Below are positions 8,230 to 17,377 of a stretch of 33,149 nucleotides of DNA, in pieces. Location: positions 1-33,149 of the forward strand of contig JAFGUS010000007.1 in the NCBI GenBank assembly GCA_016938395.1, in the 5' to 3' direction. This DNA comes from Coriobacteriia bacterium. GTDB taxonomy: Bacteria; Actinomycetota; Coriobacteriia; Anaerosomatales; Anaerosomataceae. The notes beneath the pieces were generated by a model. That model did no database searches and was not told the origin of the DNA. It saw only the letters and a program-made list of their open reading frames with translations. The first letter of the stretch is position 1; each line of letters starts with the position of its first letter. Made by a program: the position numbers and the translations under genes.

Positions 8230-8714
8230 TGTGCGCAGTGCGCATCGGCGTACTCACCTCGTCGGACACTCGTGCGGCTGGCAAGGCCGCGGACACCTCG
8301 GGTAAGGCGCTTATCGGGCTCTCGGAGGCCCGCGGCTGGGAGATCGCGGCCTACCACCTCGTGCCTGACGACCGCGACCGCATCGCAGCCGCACTCGTAC
8401 AGATGGCCGATGTCGATGCGTGCGACATCGTCTTCACCACCGGAGGGACGGGCATCGGCCCCCGCGACGTGCTGCCCGAGACCACGCGTGCCGTGGCGGA
8501 CCGGGAAGTGCCCGGCATCGGGGAGGTCATCAGGGGCGAAAGCCTCAAGATCACCTCGCGCGCCATGCTGTCCCGGGGGACCGCCGGTCAGCGTGGCAGC
8601 ACCCTGATCATCAATCTCCCCGGCTCGGAGAAGGCAGTGCGCGAGTCGTTCGGTTTCGTTGCCGATGTGCTCGAGCACGCCGTTGAGATGATGGCCGGCG
8701 GAGGGCACGGGTAG
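8229..8714 (+). CDS. mogA: Molybdopterin adenylyltransferase, MogA/MoaB family
   Basis: This enzyme adenylylates molybdopterin to prepare it for metal insertion by MoeA. It is 161 aa with the MoCF_biosynth fold: GVLTSSDTRAAGKAADTSG at the N terminus, the VPDDRDRIAAALVQM segment, the phosphate-binding FTTGGTGIGPRDVLPE and SRGTAGQRGSTLIINLPGS at the C terminus. The length and the TTGGTGIGPRD form fit MogA/MoaB equally, so the name is a family call. The ATG overlaps the stop of the MOSC gene; the next gene begins three bases after its stop. Confidence 0.93.
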   Translation: MCAVRIGVLTSSDTRAAGKAADTSGKALIGLSEARGWEIAAYHLVPDDRDRIAAALVQMADVDACDIVFTTGGTGIGPRDVLPETTRAVADREVPGIGEVIRGESLKITSRAMLSRGTAGQRGSTLIINLPGSEKAVRESFGFVADVLEHAVEMMAGGGHG

Positions 8715-8717
8715 CTC

Positions 8718-9872
8718 ATGGCCGAGCACCACCCGATACGGTACTTCGATCACGCTGCCACCTCCTGGCCCAAGCCGCCGGGAGTCATCGATGCGATGGT
8801 TCGCGCGATCGAAGACGCGGGCGGCAATCCCGGCCGGGGGGCGCACACGCTGGCGCTCGCCGCGGCGCGGGTTGTCGCGAGCGCCCGTGGTGAGATCGGC
8901 GCTCTCCTGGGCGTGCCCGACGAGCGCGACCTCATCTTCACGCCCGGCTGCACGTACGGGCTCAATCTCGTGCTCAAAGGTGCGCTTAGGCCCGGCGATC
9001 GTGTCGTCGTCTCGGCGATGGAGCACAACGCGGTGGTGCGCCCGCTCTCGGTGCTGGCCGCTGCCGGCGTGGAGGTCGTGGTGGTAGCGGCGGACCGCGA
9101 GGGGCGGATAGACCCGGACGACGTGGACAGCGCAGTTCGTGAGGCGCCGACGCGCGCGGTCATCTGCCAGCACGCATCGAACGTCACGGGAACCATCCAG
9201 CCGGTCGGGGATATGGCCGACGTGGCGCACGCGCACGGCGCGGTGCTCATCGTCGATGCGGCGCAGGCCGCAGGTCATCTGTCCGTCGACGTGCGAGCGC
9301 TCGGTCCGGACGCATACGCGTGTTCCGGACACAAGGGTCTGCTCGGTCCGCAAGGTATCGGCGCCCTCTACCTCTCGCCGGAGTTCGAGCCCCGCGAGCT
9401 CATCGAGGGTGGTGGCGGGGGAGACTCGGCCGATACGGGGCAGCCCACGCGCCGTCCCGACCGGTACGAGAGCGGCACCGGCAACACGCCCGGGGCGGCA
9501 GGTCTGGGCGCTGCGGCGCGCTATCTCCGCGAACACGGTGACGCACTCAGGGATCTGGAGTGCACGCTCACGCGGCGCCTCCATGAGGGGCTCGTCGAGA
9601 TTCCCGGCATCAGGGTGCTCGGACCTCCGCCCGCCGAGGAGCGGGCGCCGGTGGTGAGCGTCGTGCACGAGCGCATACCACCGGATGAGATCGCGCTCGC
9701 ACTCGAGCGACGCGCGGGCATCGCCGTGCGGACGGGTCTTCACTGCAGCCCGTGGGCTCACCAGACGGTCGGCACGATCGAGACCGGTGCTGTCCGCTTC
9801 GGCATCGGGTATGGCCTGACCGGGGCAGACGTGGACGTCGCCCTGGAGGCCATGCGGGACATCTGCCGATGA
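8718..9872 (+). CDS. Class V aminotransferase, cysteine desulfurase/selenocysteine lyase type
   Basis: This 384-aa PLP enzyme probably removes sulfur (or selenium) from cysteine or selenocysteine. It has the N-terminal YFDHAATSWPKP characteristic of the short cysteine desulfurase-like clade, a nucleotide-like loop TPGCTYGLNLVLKG, VDAAQAAGHLSVD, the PLP lysine K206 in CSGHKGLLGPQG and a candidate catalytic cysteine C343 in RTGLHCSPWAHQ. It lies at the end of the Moco operon, coupled by ATGA overlap to a DUF3343 gene, a pairing I know from anaerobes with selenium or molybdenum enzymes. A natural role is to feed sulfur to FdhD or to cofactor sulfuration; selenium delivery is an alternative. Substrate choice cannot be read from the sequence. 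Confidence 0.88.
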   Translation: MAEHHPIRYFDHAATSWPKPPGVIDAMVRAIEDAGGNPGRGAHTLALAAARVVASARGEIGALLGVPDERDLIFTPGCTYGLNLVLKGALRPGDRVVVSAMEHNAVVRPLSVLAAAGVEVVVVAADREGRIDPDDVDSAVREAPTRAVICQHASNVTGTIQPVGDMADVAHAHGAVLIVDAAQAAGHLSVDVRALGPDAYACSGHKGLLGPQGIGALYLSPEFEPRELIEGGGGGDSADTGQPTRRPDRYESGTGNTPGAAGLGAAARYLREHGDALRDLECTLTRRLHEGLVEIPGIRVLGPPPAEERAPVVSVVHERIPPDEIALALERRAGIAVRTGLHCSPWAHQTVGTIETGAVRFGIGYGLTGADVDVALEAMRDICR

Positions 9873-10120
9873 CCGCAGGCTCAGCGCGGTTCGCTGTGTT
9901 CGGCTTCGAGACCACGCACGATGCGGTGCGTGCCGAGCGCGTGCTGCTCGAGCGCGGCGTCAGCGTCCGCCTGATTCCCACTCCGCGAGCTCTCGGGGCA
10001 CTCTGCGGACTCGCTGCCCGCGTGCCGCATGAGGACGCCCGCCGTACACGCGAAGCGCTCGCGGAGGCGGCCGTCTGTGCGCGGGGTGAGATCGAGATCG
10101 AGGACCGGGGTGACGAATGA
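9869..10120 (+). CDS. DUF3343 protein, putative sulfur/selenium carrier-like
   Basis: This 83-aa soluble protein starts at ATG 9869 inside the stop of the desulfurase gene. It matches the DUF3343 pattern: an N-terminal strand FAVFGFETTHDAVRAERVL, then SVRLIPTPRALGALCGLAARV with the conserved cysteine C46 after the IPTPR motif. The family is described as resembling Se/S carrier proteins and typically sits beside cysteine desulfurase-like genes; its biochemistry is not established. The simplest model is that C46 accepts persulfide from the preceding enzyme. It is the last gene of the + strand cofactor cluster and converges with the L,D-transpeptidase gene 15 bp away, with no clear terminator between. 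Confidence 0.82.
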   Translation: MTAGSARFAVFGFETTHDAVRAERVLLERGVSVRLIPTPRALGALCGLAARVPHEDARRTREALAEAAVCARGEIEIEDRGDE

Positions 10121-10135
10121 CTCCGGCTGCCCGCG

Positions 10136-11173
10136 CTAGCGGACGATGTAGACCGGCGTGCCCACCCCTACCCGCTCGTAGAGCTCCTCGACATCCCAGC
10201 GATGCATCCGGATGCAGCCGTGCGAGGCTGCCGTGCCGATCGAGTAGTCGGCGCTCGTGCCGTGGATGCGGATGCCGGGCGCGTTGAGATTGAGCGCCCG
10301 GGTGCCCAGCGGGTTGCTCGGCCCGGGGGCGATCGTGCGCGGCATATCGGCGGCCCATGCCGAGCCGGGATTGGACCACGTCGGCATATAGCGCTTGAGC
10401 GTGATGACGAAATCGCCGCGTGGTGTCGGGTGACTCGGCGTGCCGACGGCGACGCCGTACTCCTTGGCCAGCTCGCCGCGCTCGTACAGAAGCAAGCGGC
10501 GCTCGGAGATGTCCACGAGGATCGCCGGGCCGAGGCTGCTCTCGCTCACCGTCGGCTGGGTCAGCTCGACCTGAAGATCGATCTGTCGGGAGCCGTTCCG
10601 CAGGGCGCCGAGCAGGCTCTGGCGTGTGGCCGTCTGGTCGACCGTTTCGCCCGGACGGGAGGGGACGAGCACGAGCCGGTCGCCATCCACGGTCATGGTG
10701 GCCTCGACAGGCTCGCTGTCCACGATCTCCGCGACCGAGGCGACCCACAGGTCGAGCGCTGCCTCGTCGACGCTGACGTCCACGCTTGCCGCTCCGCCGG
10801 CCGGCCGGCGGAGCGTGCGGTCCGCGACCCGGCTGACGAGGGCCGAGGACTTCTTCGGGCTGAACGCCTCGGCGATCATCGCGTCCACGTCAACGGAGAC
10901 GAGCGAGGCGGCGTTGAGCGTGAACGTCCGGTCACCGTAGGTGACCTCGACGGGTGCGGCCAGCGGCACGGCGATCCGCTCGGCCGCCACGTTCCGCGCC
11001 TCATCGAGCGTCATGCCCGCTACGTCGAGCTCCGCGATGCGCGAGCCCTCGGGGAGCACGTCGCGCGCGAGGTAGTCGTCGGCCACGGCGAACGCCCCGC
11101 CTCCGGCGGCGGTGAATAAGATGAGTGCGGCGACGAGGGCCAGGATGCGGACCGGTGCGGATGCGTGCTGCAT
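10136..11173 (-). CDS. L,D-transpeptidase with peptidoglycan-binding domain (YkuD family)
   Basis: This is a cell-wall cross-linking enzyme that forms 3-3 peptide links or attaches proteins. It is 345 aa if it starts at ATG 11173, which has GGAG 7 bases upstream; an upstream in-frame start at 11215 lacks such a site. A membrane anchor or signal (ILALVAALILFTAAGGGAFA) lies near residues 9-30. Residues about 45-200 form a PG_binding_4-like region (VAGMTLDEARNVAAERI). The YkuD catalytic domain (about 225-345) has IRIHGTSADYSIG and the active-site SHGCIRM with H318 and C320. It is transcribed divergently from cheR, with 84 bp between the starts. Confidence 0.92.
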   Translation of the reverse strand: MQHASAPVRILALVAALILFTAAGGGAFAVADDYLARDVLPEGSRIAELDVAGMTLDEARNVAAERIAVPLAAPVEVTYGDRTFTLNAASLVSVDVDAMIAEAFSPKKSSALVSRVADRTLRRPAGGAASVDVSVDEAALDLWVASVAEIVDSEPVEATMTVDGDRLVLVPSRPGETVDQTATRQSLLGALRNGSRQIDLQVELTQPTVSESSLGPAILVDISERRLLLYERGELAKEYGVAVGTPSHPTPRGDFVITLKRYMPTWSNPGSAWAADMPRTIAPGPSNPLGTRALNLNAPGIRIHGTSADYSIGTAASHGCIRMHRWDVEELYERVGVGTPVYIVR

Positions 11174-11196
11174 GAGGAGTCTCCAAGTACGTGCTG

Positions 11197-11225
11197 GTGC
11201 GGGCCGTATCGGCATATTCTACAAT
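11197..11225 (+). promoter_or_regulatory. cheR: Possible promoter between the L,D-transpeptidase gene and cheR
   Basis: The divergent gap has an AT-rich core in otherwise very GC-rich DNA. On the + strand TACAAT (11220-11225) is a fair -10 box, about 33 bases before the cheR GTG; the sequence 17 bp upstream (GTGCGG) is a poor -35. On the opposite strand the same core reads TAGAAT and could serve the transpeptidase gene. No flagellar sigma-28 type motif was seen. Confidence 0.35.
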
Positions 11226-11257
11226 GGCGACGCAAGCATCGGGCGGTCGGGGGGTGT

Positions 11258-12097
11258 GTGGAACAAAGACCGGAGGACAGTCTCACTCGGGGCAGTCTCG
11301 AGAGACTCCTCGAGAAGGTGCGGGCCGACCGCGGCCTGGACCTGTCGCAGTATCGCCCCCGGTACGTCGAGCGCCGCGTCGCCACCCGGTTGCACGCGCT
11401 CGGTCTGCAGACCTACCGGCAGTACTCGGCCCGGCTTGACACAGACCCCGCCGAGTACCCGCGCCTCCTGGATGCCCTCACCATCAACGTCACGCAGTTC
11501 TTCCGCGACCCGTCCGTGTTCGAGTTCCTGAGAGCCGAGGTGCTGCCCGCGCTCTTCGCTGCCAAGGCCGCGCGGCATCAGCGCATCGTGAGGATCTGGT
11601 CGGCGGGGTGCGCCACCGGGCAGGAGCCGTACTCGCTGGCGATGGCTGTTCTCGATGAGACGCGCCACGCACGGTCGCGGAACATCCTGCCGACCGTCAT
11701 CGGCACGGACATCGACCGCACGGCGCTCGAGGCGGCCAGGCGGGCCGTGTATCCGGTGGGTCAACTCGCGCACATACCCGAGGCGGACCGTGCCCGCTTC
11801 GTCGAGGTGACGGGCGATCACTTCCACATCCGGCCCGAGGTGACGCGACACGTTCGACTCCGATACCTCAACCTGTTCGAAGATGAGCCGATACACGGAG
11901 TGGACGTCATCTTCTGCCGCAACGTGTTCATCTACTTCAACCGCAAGGAGCAGGAGCGCATGCTGCAGGTGTTCTGGGACGGGCTGTCGCGCGGGGGCTA
12001 CCTCGTCCTCGGACGATCGGAGCGGCTCGCGCCGTCAATGGCCGAGCGGTTCGAACTGGTGAGCAGCAGGGAGCGTGTGTACCGCAAGCCCGCCTGA
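11258..12097 (+). CDS. cheR: Chemotaxis protein methyltransferase CheR
   Basis: CheR methylates chemoreceptor glutamates using S-adenosylmethionine. It is 279 aa from GTG 11258, preceded by a G-rich ribosome-binding site; the frame runs further upstream but would then overlap the transpeptidase start. The N-terminal helical domain (about 1-75) includes [18 protein letters not shown] and [16 protein letters not shown]. The SAM-binding domain has [34 protein letters not shown] and [18 protein letters not shown], and ends with [11 protein letters not shown], all standard for CheR. It is the first gene of the chemotaxis operon; a small hairpin lies between it and the receptor gene. Confidence 0.95.
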   Translation: MEQRPEDSLTRGSLERLLEKVRADRGLDLSQYRPRYVERRVATRLHALGLQTYRQYSARLDTDPAEYPRLLDALTINVTQFFRDPSVFEFLRAEVLPALFAAKAARHQRIVRIWSAGCATGQEPYSLAMAVLDETRHARSRNILPTVIGTDIDRTALEAARRAVYPVGQLAHIPEADRARFVEVTGDHFHIRPEVTRHVRLRYLNLFEDEPIHGVDVIFCRNVFIYFNRKEQERMLQVFWDGLSRGGYLVLGRSERLAPSMAERFELVSSRERVYRKPA

Positions 12098-12110
12098 CTG
12101 CATCAGGCGG
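12090..12110 (+). terminator. Small hairpin after cheR
   Basis: An 8-bp stem (12090-12097 with 12103-12110) and 5-base loop span the cheR stop codon and are followed by TACGGTTTGTT. The stem is short and the T-run broken, so it is at best a partial terminator or a processing site that sets cheR levels apart from the downstream genes. Confidence 0.4.
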
Positions 12111-12174
12111 TACGGTTTGTTATCGTGGTCCGAAGGTGCTCTGCCGAGCGCCGACCGAGTCGAGGAGGAACCGG

Positions 12175-13518
12175 ATGGATCGTTCGTACCGGTCAAGTGA
12201 GGTCCGTCGGGGTCTGTCGTTCGAGTTCACAATGCTGACATGGCTGACGATCGGTCCCGCCGTCGCGGCGGGGCTGACGGCGACCGGCCTGTTCGCGCTC
12301 CTGGTGCTCGAGTTCGACGCGGGCTCGCTCGCGGCGGTCGCGGCCTTCGGCGCCATAGCGATGGCGCTCTGCGCGATACCGGGCTCGTACGCATGGCGGC
12401 GTGCTTTCAAGCGCCGGGTGCTCGAGCCTCTGCGCGACCTGGGTGCGGTGATGACCGAGGCCGGAGCGGGCGACCTCACGGTCCGGGCCGTCGCACTCAG
12501 GGAAGATGACGAGATCGGCATCCTCGTCATCGAGTGCAACAGCCTGATCGCGTCTCTGGGGGAGATCGCCGCACAGGTGCGGCGGTCCTCAGAAGCCGTC
12601 ACCAACGCCGCCACCCAACTCTCGGCATCGTCTCAGGAGATCAACGCTTCATCGATGGAGATCAGTTCGTCGGTGCAGCAGATCGCGCACGGTGCAGAGC
12701 TGCAGTCGCGCAAGGTCGAGGAGACCTCGTCGGCCATGCAGTCGATCTCGGAATCGATCTGTGCGGTGGCCGACCAAGCGGGTGAGGCGAGCCAGACGAG
12801 CAGCGAGGCCGCGAAGGCGGCGCTGGCGGGCGAGCAGGCCACACACGAGGCCATCGCCAAGATCAACGAGGTGCGCGATGCGATCCTCACGCTCGCCGAC
12901 TCGGTGGAGACGCTCGGGCGGCGCTCGGAGGAGATCGGCAATATCGTGGACGTCATCACCACCATCGCCGACCAGACGAACCTGCTGTCGCTCAACGCGG
13001 CCATCGAGGCCGCTCGCGCGGGGGAGTCGGGTCGTGGCTTCTCGGTCGTCGCCGAGGAGGTCCGCAAGCTGGCGGAGGGCTCCGGCAAGGCCGCCGAGCA
13101 GATCGGCGAACTCATCAAAGACGTTCAAGCGGAGACGGCCAAGGCGCTCAAGTACATGCAGATCGGCACGAACGAGGTCGCCGTGGGCGCCACCGTGGTG
13201 GGTCGTACCGGCGATGCGCTCAGGCAGATAAACGAAGCCGTCAGCCGTACGGCGAGTCTGGCACAGGAGATCGCGGCCGCCACCTCCGCCCAGGCGGCGC
13301 GCACGACCGATGTCGACCGCGCCATGCACGACATCGCCGCTGTGGTGGAGGAGAACGCGGCGAGTGCCGAGGAGACCGCGGCCGCGGCCCAGCAGCAGAC
13401 GGCCTGCATGGAGGAGATCTCGTCCTCGGCGCAAGACCTCGCTGATATGGCACATCGCCTCCAGGAGTCGGTGCACATGTTCCGCCTTGCCGAAGGGGCC
13501 TCATGGACGGAGTCGTGA
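12175..13518 (+). CDS. Methyl-accepting chemotaxis protein lacking an extracellular sensor domain
   Basis: This is a 447-aa chemoreceptor starting at ATG 12175 behind GAGGAGGA. Two membrane helices (about residues 20-46 and 52-72) are separated by only about half a dozen residues, so there is no periplasmic ligand domain. A HAMP-like linker follows (about 73-127, with [23 protein letters not shown]), then a long cytoplasmic coiled coil. The signalling tip reads [20 protein letters not shown] with [16 protein letters not shown], the conserved CheA/CheW-contact hairpin. Input must come through the membrane, the HAMP region or a partner protein. The last 16 bases overlap cheW. Confidence 0.93.
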   Translation: MDRSYRSSEVRRGLSFEFTMLTWLTIGPAVAAGLTATGLFALLVLEFDAGSLAAVAAFGAIAMALCAIPGSYAWRRAFKRRVLEPLRDLGAVMTEAGAGDLTVRAVALREDDEIGILVIECNSLIASLGEIAAQVRRSSEAVTNAATQLSASSQEINASSMEISSSVQQIAHGAELQSRKVEETSSAMQSISESICAVADQAGEASQTSSEAAKAALAGEQATHEAIAKINEVRDAILTLADSVETLGRRSEEIGNIVDVITTIADQTNLLSLNAAIEAARAGESGRGFSVVAEEVRKLAEGSGKAAEQIGELIKDVQAETAKALKYMQIGTNEVAVGATVVGRTGDALRQINEAVSRTASLAQEIAAATSAQAARTTDVDRAMHDIAAVVEENAASAEETAAAAQQQTACMEEISSSAQDLADMAHRLQESVHMFRLAEGASWTES

Positions 13519-13994
13519 TCGGGGAGCGTCGCCAGTACGTGCTCTTCCATCTCGGGGCCGAGGAGTACGGCCTCCCGATCAAGCGCGTCCAAAGCATCAT
13601 CCGGTACGAGGAGCCCACGTCGGTACCCAGGGCGCCGGCCGGGGTGGACGGCGTGTTCAATCTCCGGGGCCAGGTGATCCCGCTCGTCGATCTGGGCCGC
13701 CTTCTGCTCGGAGTGCCGCTGGTTCCCACGCCTGCCGCCCGCATCATCGTGACTGAGGGTGCCGTAGGTGCGGTCGGTCTGGCGGTGGATAGCGTGCGCG
13801 AGGTCGCCGGCTTCGCGGAGGACGAGATCCGCTCGGCCCCGGCCGAGGTTCTCGGTCCCGAGACGAGCGATGCGTTCGAGGGTGTCGTCAGCTATGGAGA
13901 GAGGCTCGTCATCCTGCTCGATCCCGACAAGGCACTGCCGAAACCGGTGTCCGCTTCGATCGCCGCCCGGCGGGAGGAGGCGTCAGATGTCTAA
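13503..13994 (+). CDS. cheW: Chemotaxis coupling protein CheW
   Basis: CheW links receptors to the kinase CheA. The 163-aa protein is a single CheW domain: [24 protein letters not shown], the [23 protein letters not shown] core that is the family's strongest signature, [13 protein letters not shown] and a last strand [12 protein letters not shown]. The C-terminal 20 residues look disordered. The ATG lies inside the end of the receptor gene, and its own end overlaps cheY by 8 bp, so receptor, coupler and response regulator are translationally linked. Confidence 0.95.
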   Translation: MDGVVIGERRQYVLFHLGAEEYGLPIKRVQSIIRYEEPTSVPRAPAGVDGVFNLRGQVIPLVDLGRLLLGVPLVPTPAARIIVTEGAVGAVGLAVDSVREVAGFAEDEIRSAPAEVLGPETSDAFEGVVSYGERLVILLDPDKALPKPVSASIAARREEASDV

Positions 13995-14361
13995 GACCGT
14001 CCTGGTCGTCGATGACGCCGCGTTCATGCGCATGATGATCCGCGACATCCTTGCGCGCGAAGGCTACGTCATCCACGAGGCCGTCAACGGCAGGGACGCG
14101 GTGGAGAAGTACCGGGAGCTGTCGCCCGATATCGTCACGATGGACATCACGATGCCCGAGATGAGTGGCCTGGAGGCGCTCCGCCTCATCCGCGAGCACG
14201 ATCCTGCGGCGCGCGTGCTGATCGTGAGCGCGATGGGACAGCAGAAGATGATCGTCGAGGCGCTGGAGTACGGCGCCATGGACTTCCTCGTCAAGCCGTT
14301 CCAGCCCACCAAGGTCCTCGAGACCGTGAAGAAGTGCCTGCAGTCGCTACCTCGATGCTGA
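13987..14361 (+). CDS. cheY: Chemotaxis response regulator CheY
   Basis: This is a 124-aa single receiver domain that carries the output signal to the motor. It has the acidic pocket VVDDAAFMRMMIRDIL, the phosphorylation site D53 in VTMDITMPEMSG, the switch serine in VLIVSAMGQ and the lysine in FLVKPFQPTKVLE. The form (TMDITMPEMSG, SAMGQQKMIVEAL) is that of Bacillus/Thermotoga-type CheY proteins. The start is ATG 13987, overlapping the cheW end by 8 bp. Whether the target is a flagellar switch or type IV pili cannot be told here, since no flagellar genes are in the window. Confidence 0.94.
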   Translation: MSKTVLVVDDAAFMRMMIRDILAREGYVIHEAVNGRDAVEKYRELSPDIVTMDITMPEMSGLEALRLIREHDPAARVLIVSAMGQQKMIVEALEYGAMDFLVKPFQPTKVLETVKKCLQSLPRC

Positions 14362-14371
14362 GCGGGGGCCC

Positions 14372-15439
14372 ATGCGCTCCACGGTCAAGGTACTCGTAGT
14401 CGACGACTCCGCTCTCACGCGGCAGATGCTGACCCGTGCCCTGTCGCTCGATCCGGGCATCGAGGTCATCGGCACGGCCAAGACCGGGGTCGACGCCATC
14501 GAGAAGTCGTTCACCCTGCGGCCCGATGTGGTGACGCTCGACATCGAGATGCCCGAACTCACCGGCATCGAGGCGTTGCCGCACATCATCAAGTCCACGC
14601 CCGCGCGGGTCGTGATGCTCTCGGCGGTGGACGACCCCGACACCACCTACCACGCGCTGTCGCTCGGTGCTACGGACTTCATCGTCAAGCCGAGGGGTGG
14701 CTTCGCGAGCTCTCTGTCCGAGCTTTCCGAGGCGGTCATCAAGAAGATCAAGACTGCGTATCGTGTCAGACCCGAACACCGCTTCGCCGTGCGCGACTTT
14801 GTCGGGGGGGAGTCGTCGCAACGCGTCACGGCGGCCCGCACGGCATCGGGTCGCGAGGTCGAGTACGTGGTCGCGCTCGCGGCGAGCACGGGTGGTCCGC
14901 CGGCGCTCGAGGCGGTGTTCTCGGGACTCGACTCGTCAGTTCCCGCCGCGTATCTCATCGTGCAGCACCTTCCCGCCGGATTCACCGAGTCATTGGCACG
15001 GCGGCTCGGCCGGACGACCGACATTCCCGTGCTGCCCGCGGAGAGCGGCATGGCGCTGCAGGCGGGCTCCGCGTACGTCGCCCCCTACGGGTCGCACATG
15101 CTGATAGAGGGGCGTAAGACAGCGCGGGTGATGCTCGACGACGCACCGAGCATGCACGGTGTACGTCCCGCCGCGGACCCCATGATGGAGAGCGTCGCGC
15201 GGCACTTTGCAGAGCGCGCCATCGGCGTCGTCTTGACCGGGATGGGATCGGACGGCGCCAGAGGACTCCAGGCCATCAAGGACGCCGGCGGGGAGACGAT
15301 CGCGCAGGACGAGGACACGAGTGTCGTCTGGGGCATGCCCGGCGCCTCGGCCCGCTCTGGCGCCGCCAACCGCGTGGTGCCGCTCGGCCGCGTCTCGGCC
15401 GAGATCCGTCGTGCGGCACGGGGGGTGGTGGGCGCATGA
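14372..15439 (+). CDS. cheB: Chemotaxis protein-glutamate methylesterase CheB
   Basis: CheB removes receptor methyl groups and deamidates glutamines when phosphorylated. The 355-aa protein has an N-terminal receiver domain (VLVVDDSALTRQMLTRAL, phospho-acceptor D57 in VTLDIEMPELTG, K in DFIVKPRGG) and a C-terminal methylesterase domain. The catalytic triad is visible as S172 (AASTGGPPALEAVF), H199 (IVQHLPAGFTESLARRL) and D294 (VLTGMGSDGARGL). The start has a G-rich ribosome-binding site 10 bp after cheY. The stop overlaps cheA by ATGA. Confidence 0.96.
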   Translation: MRSTVKVLVVDDSALTRQMLTRALSLDPGIEVIGTAKTGVDAIEKSFTLRPDVVTLDIEMPELTGIEALPHIIKSTPARVVMLSAVDDPDTTYHALSLGATDFIVKPRGGFASSLSELSEAVIKKIKTAYRVRPEHRFAVRDFVGGESSQRVTAARTASGREVEYVVALAASTGGPPALEAVFSGLDSSVPAAYLIVQHLPAGFTESLARRLGRTTDIPVLPAESGMALQAGSAYVAPYGSHMLIEGRKTARVMLDDAPSMHGVRPAADPMMESVARHFAERAIGVVLTGMGSDGARGLQAIKDAGGETIAQDEDTSVVWGMPGASARSGAANRVVPLGRVSAEIRRAARGVVGA

Positions 15440-17376
15440 GTGACGACATGTCGGCCTATCGCGATGTGTTCCTCAGCGAGAGCGCAGAGTATCTGCAGGC
15501 GATGACCGATGGGCTGCTCGCGCTCGAAGCCGAGCCGACGGACCTAGAGCCCGTTGAGACCGTCTTCCGCGGTGCGCACAGTCTCAAGGGCATGGCCGCG
15601 GCGATGGGCTACGAGCGCACGCAGGAACTGACCCATCGCATGGAGTCGCTGATGGACACGGTCCGCGACCGCACGCAGACCGCCGACCACTCGCTCATCG
15701 ATCTTATGCTGCGCGCCATCGACGTCGTACGCGAGCTGATCACTGACGAGTCGTCGGGCACCGCGTCAGTCTCGTCGGAGGGTATGGTCCAAGAGGTCGT
15801 CGCACGGACCACCCGCGCGGTGTCTTCGCCACAGCGGGTCGAGAAGGCCGCATCGCCGGAAGCCGCCGGCGAGGGCGCGCTGTTCGAGGTGCGCGTGACC
15901 CTCGATGCCGGGTGCGTGCTCAAGGGCGTTCGCGCGTACATGGCGATCAAGCGGCTCAGCCACATGGGGACCGTCGTCGAGACACGCCCCGACGCCCGTG
16001 CGATCGAGGACGAGCAGTTCGACCGTTCGTTCGATGTGGTCTTCCGGTCGCCATCCGCGCCGGAGGCCATCCGCACCGCCGTGCTTGCAGTGACCGAGGT
16101 CGAGGAAGTCGCGGTCCGGCAGCTGGAGGAGCCGGTCGCCTCCGCGGGCCCGGAGACGGTGACGTCGGAGCGTCGAGCCGGCTCGACCAGGGCGGTTCCC
16201 AAACTCAGCGAGACACAGACGGTCCGCATCTCCATCGGACACCTGGACTCCATGGTCAACCTGGTCGGCGAGCTCGTCATCATCCGTTCGCGACTCGAGC
16301 GGGTGGCGGCCGATCTGGACATCCCGGAGCTCGTCGATGCCCTCGATATGCTCGAGCGGGTCAGCGGCGAGCTCCAGCAGGAGGTCATGCAGACGCGCAT
16401 GGTGCCGGTCGGCAACATCTTCAACCGGTTCCCCCGAATGGTCCGGGACCTGTCTCGCGACCTCGGCAAGGACATCACGCTGGTGACGGAGGGACTGGAC
16501 ATCGAGCTCGACCGCACCGTGCTCGATGAGATCGGCGACCCCATCGTGCACCTGCTCCGCAACTGCGTCGACCACGGTATCGAGCTACCCACGGATCGCG
16601 AGGCGGCAGGCAAGCCGGCCGCCGGGACCGTGCGCCTGACGGCCGAGCGCGAGCGGGAGCAGATACGCATCACGGTGGCCGATGATGGTCGCGGCATGGA
16701 TGTGGAGCGCATCTGGTCGACGGCGGTAGCCCGGGGGCTTGTGGAGAGCGCGTCTCGCAGCTCGTACTCCGAGCACGACGTCCTGCTGCTCGTGTGTTCG
16801 CCGGGGTTCAGCACCGTCGACAAGGCCACCCGCGTCTCGGGACGAGGCGTGGGCATGGATGTGGTAAAGGGCAAGATCGAGTATCTCGGGGGAACGATCA
16901 CCATCCGTACGGCTCCCGGCGAGGGCACCACGATCTCGCTGCTCCTGCCGCTCACGCTCGCTATCATCCAGGCGCTGCTCGTGGCGGGAGACGGGCACGT
17001 GTTCGCCGTACCGCTCAGCGCCGTCGACGAGGTCCTTGGGCTTGATGAGATTGGGCTCCGCACGGTCGAGAACCGCCCGGTAGCGATGCTCCGGGACGGC
17101 TCGGTCGTGGCGCTGCACCGCATCGACGAACTCTGGGAGTCCGGCGGCGCGTCGCGGGCGATGCCATCGAAGGAAGAGCACATCGTGGTGATCCGCTCGG
17201 GCGACCAGCTGCGTGCGCTTGCCGTGCCCCGTCTCATCGGCCGACGGGAGATCGTCATCAAGCCGCTGTCCCCCCTGTTCAAGGGAATCCGCGGCATCGG
17301 TGGTGCCACCGTGCTCGGTGACGGCCGTGTGGCGCTGATCCTCGATCCACGCTCGCTGTTCACGACGGAGGTGTGA
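15436..17376 (+). CDS. cheA: Chemotaxis histidine kinase CheA
   Basis: CheA is the receptor-controlled kinase of the pathway. The 646 residues show the full P1-P5 layout. The P1 Hpt domain has H48 in RGAHSLKGMAAAMGY. A P2-like response-regulator docking domain lies about 145-225. The P3 dimerisation helices begin near 255 (LDSMVNLVGELVIIRSRLERV). The P4 ATPase has N-box HLLRNCVDHGIELP, G1 box ADDGRGMDVERI and G2 box GRGVGMDVVKGKIEYLGG. The P5 CheW-like domain runs from about 505 to the end. The order matches Bacillus/Thermotoga CheA. The ATG overlaps the cheB stop, and cheC starts one base after the cheA stop. Confidence 0.96.
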   Translation: MSDDMSAYRDVFLSESAEYLQAMTDGLLALEAEPTDLEPVETVFRGAHSLKGMAAAMGYERTQELTHRMESLMDTVRDRTQTADHSLIDLMLRAIDVVRELITDESSGTASVSSEGMVQEVVARTTRAVSSPQRVEKAASPEAAGEGALFEVRVTLDAGCVLKGVRAYMAIKRLSHMGTVVETRPDARAIEDEQFDRSFDVVFRSPSAPEAIRTAVLAVTEVEEVAVRQLEEPVASAGPETVTSERRAGSTRAVPKLSETQTVRISIGHLDSMVNLVGELVIIRSRLERVAADLDIPELVDALDMLERVSGELQQEVMQTRMVPVGNIFNRFPRMVRDLSRDLGKDITLVTEGLDIELDRTVLDEIGDPIVHLLRNCVDHGIELPTDREAAGKPAAGTVRLTAEREREQIRITVADDGRGMDVERIWSTAVARGLVESASRSSYSEHDVLLLVCSPGFSTVDKATRVSGRGVGMDVVKGKIEYLGGTITIRTAPGEGTTISLLLPLTLAIIQALLVAGDGHVFAVPLSAVDEVLGLDEIGLRTVENRPVAMLRDGSVVALHRIDELWESGGASRAMPSKEEHIVVIRSGDQLRALAVPRLIGRREIVIKPLSPLFKGIRGIGGATVLGDGRVALILDPRSLFTTEV

Positions 17377-17377
17377 G

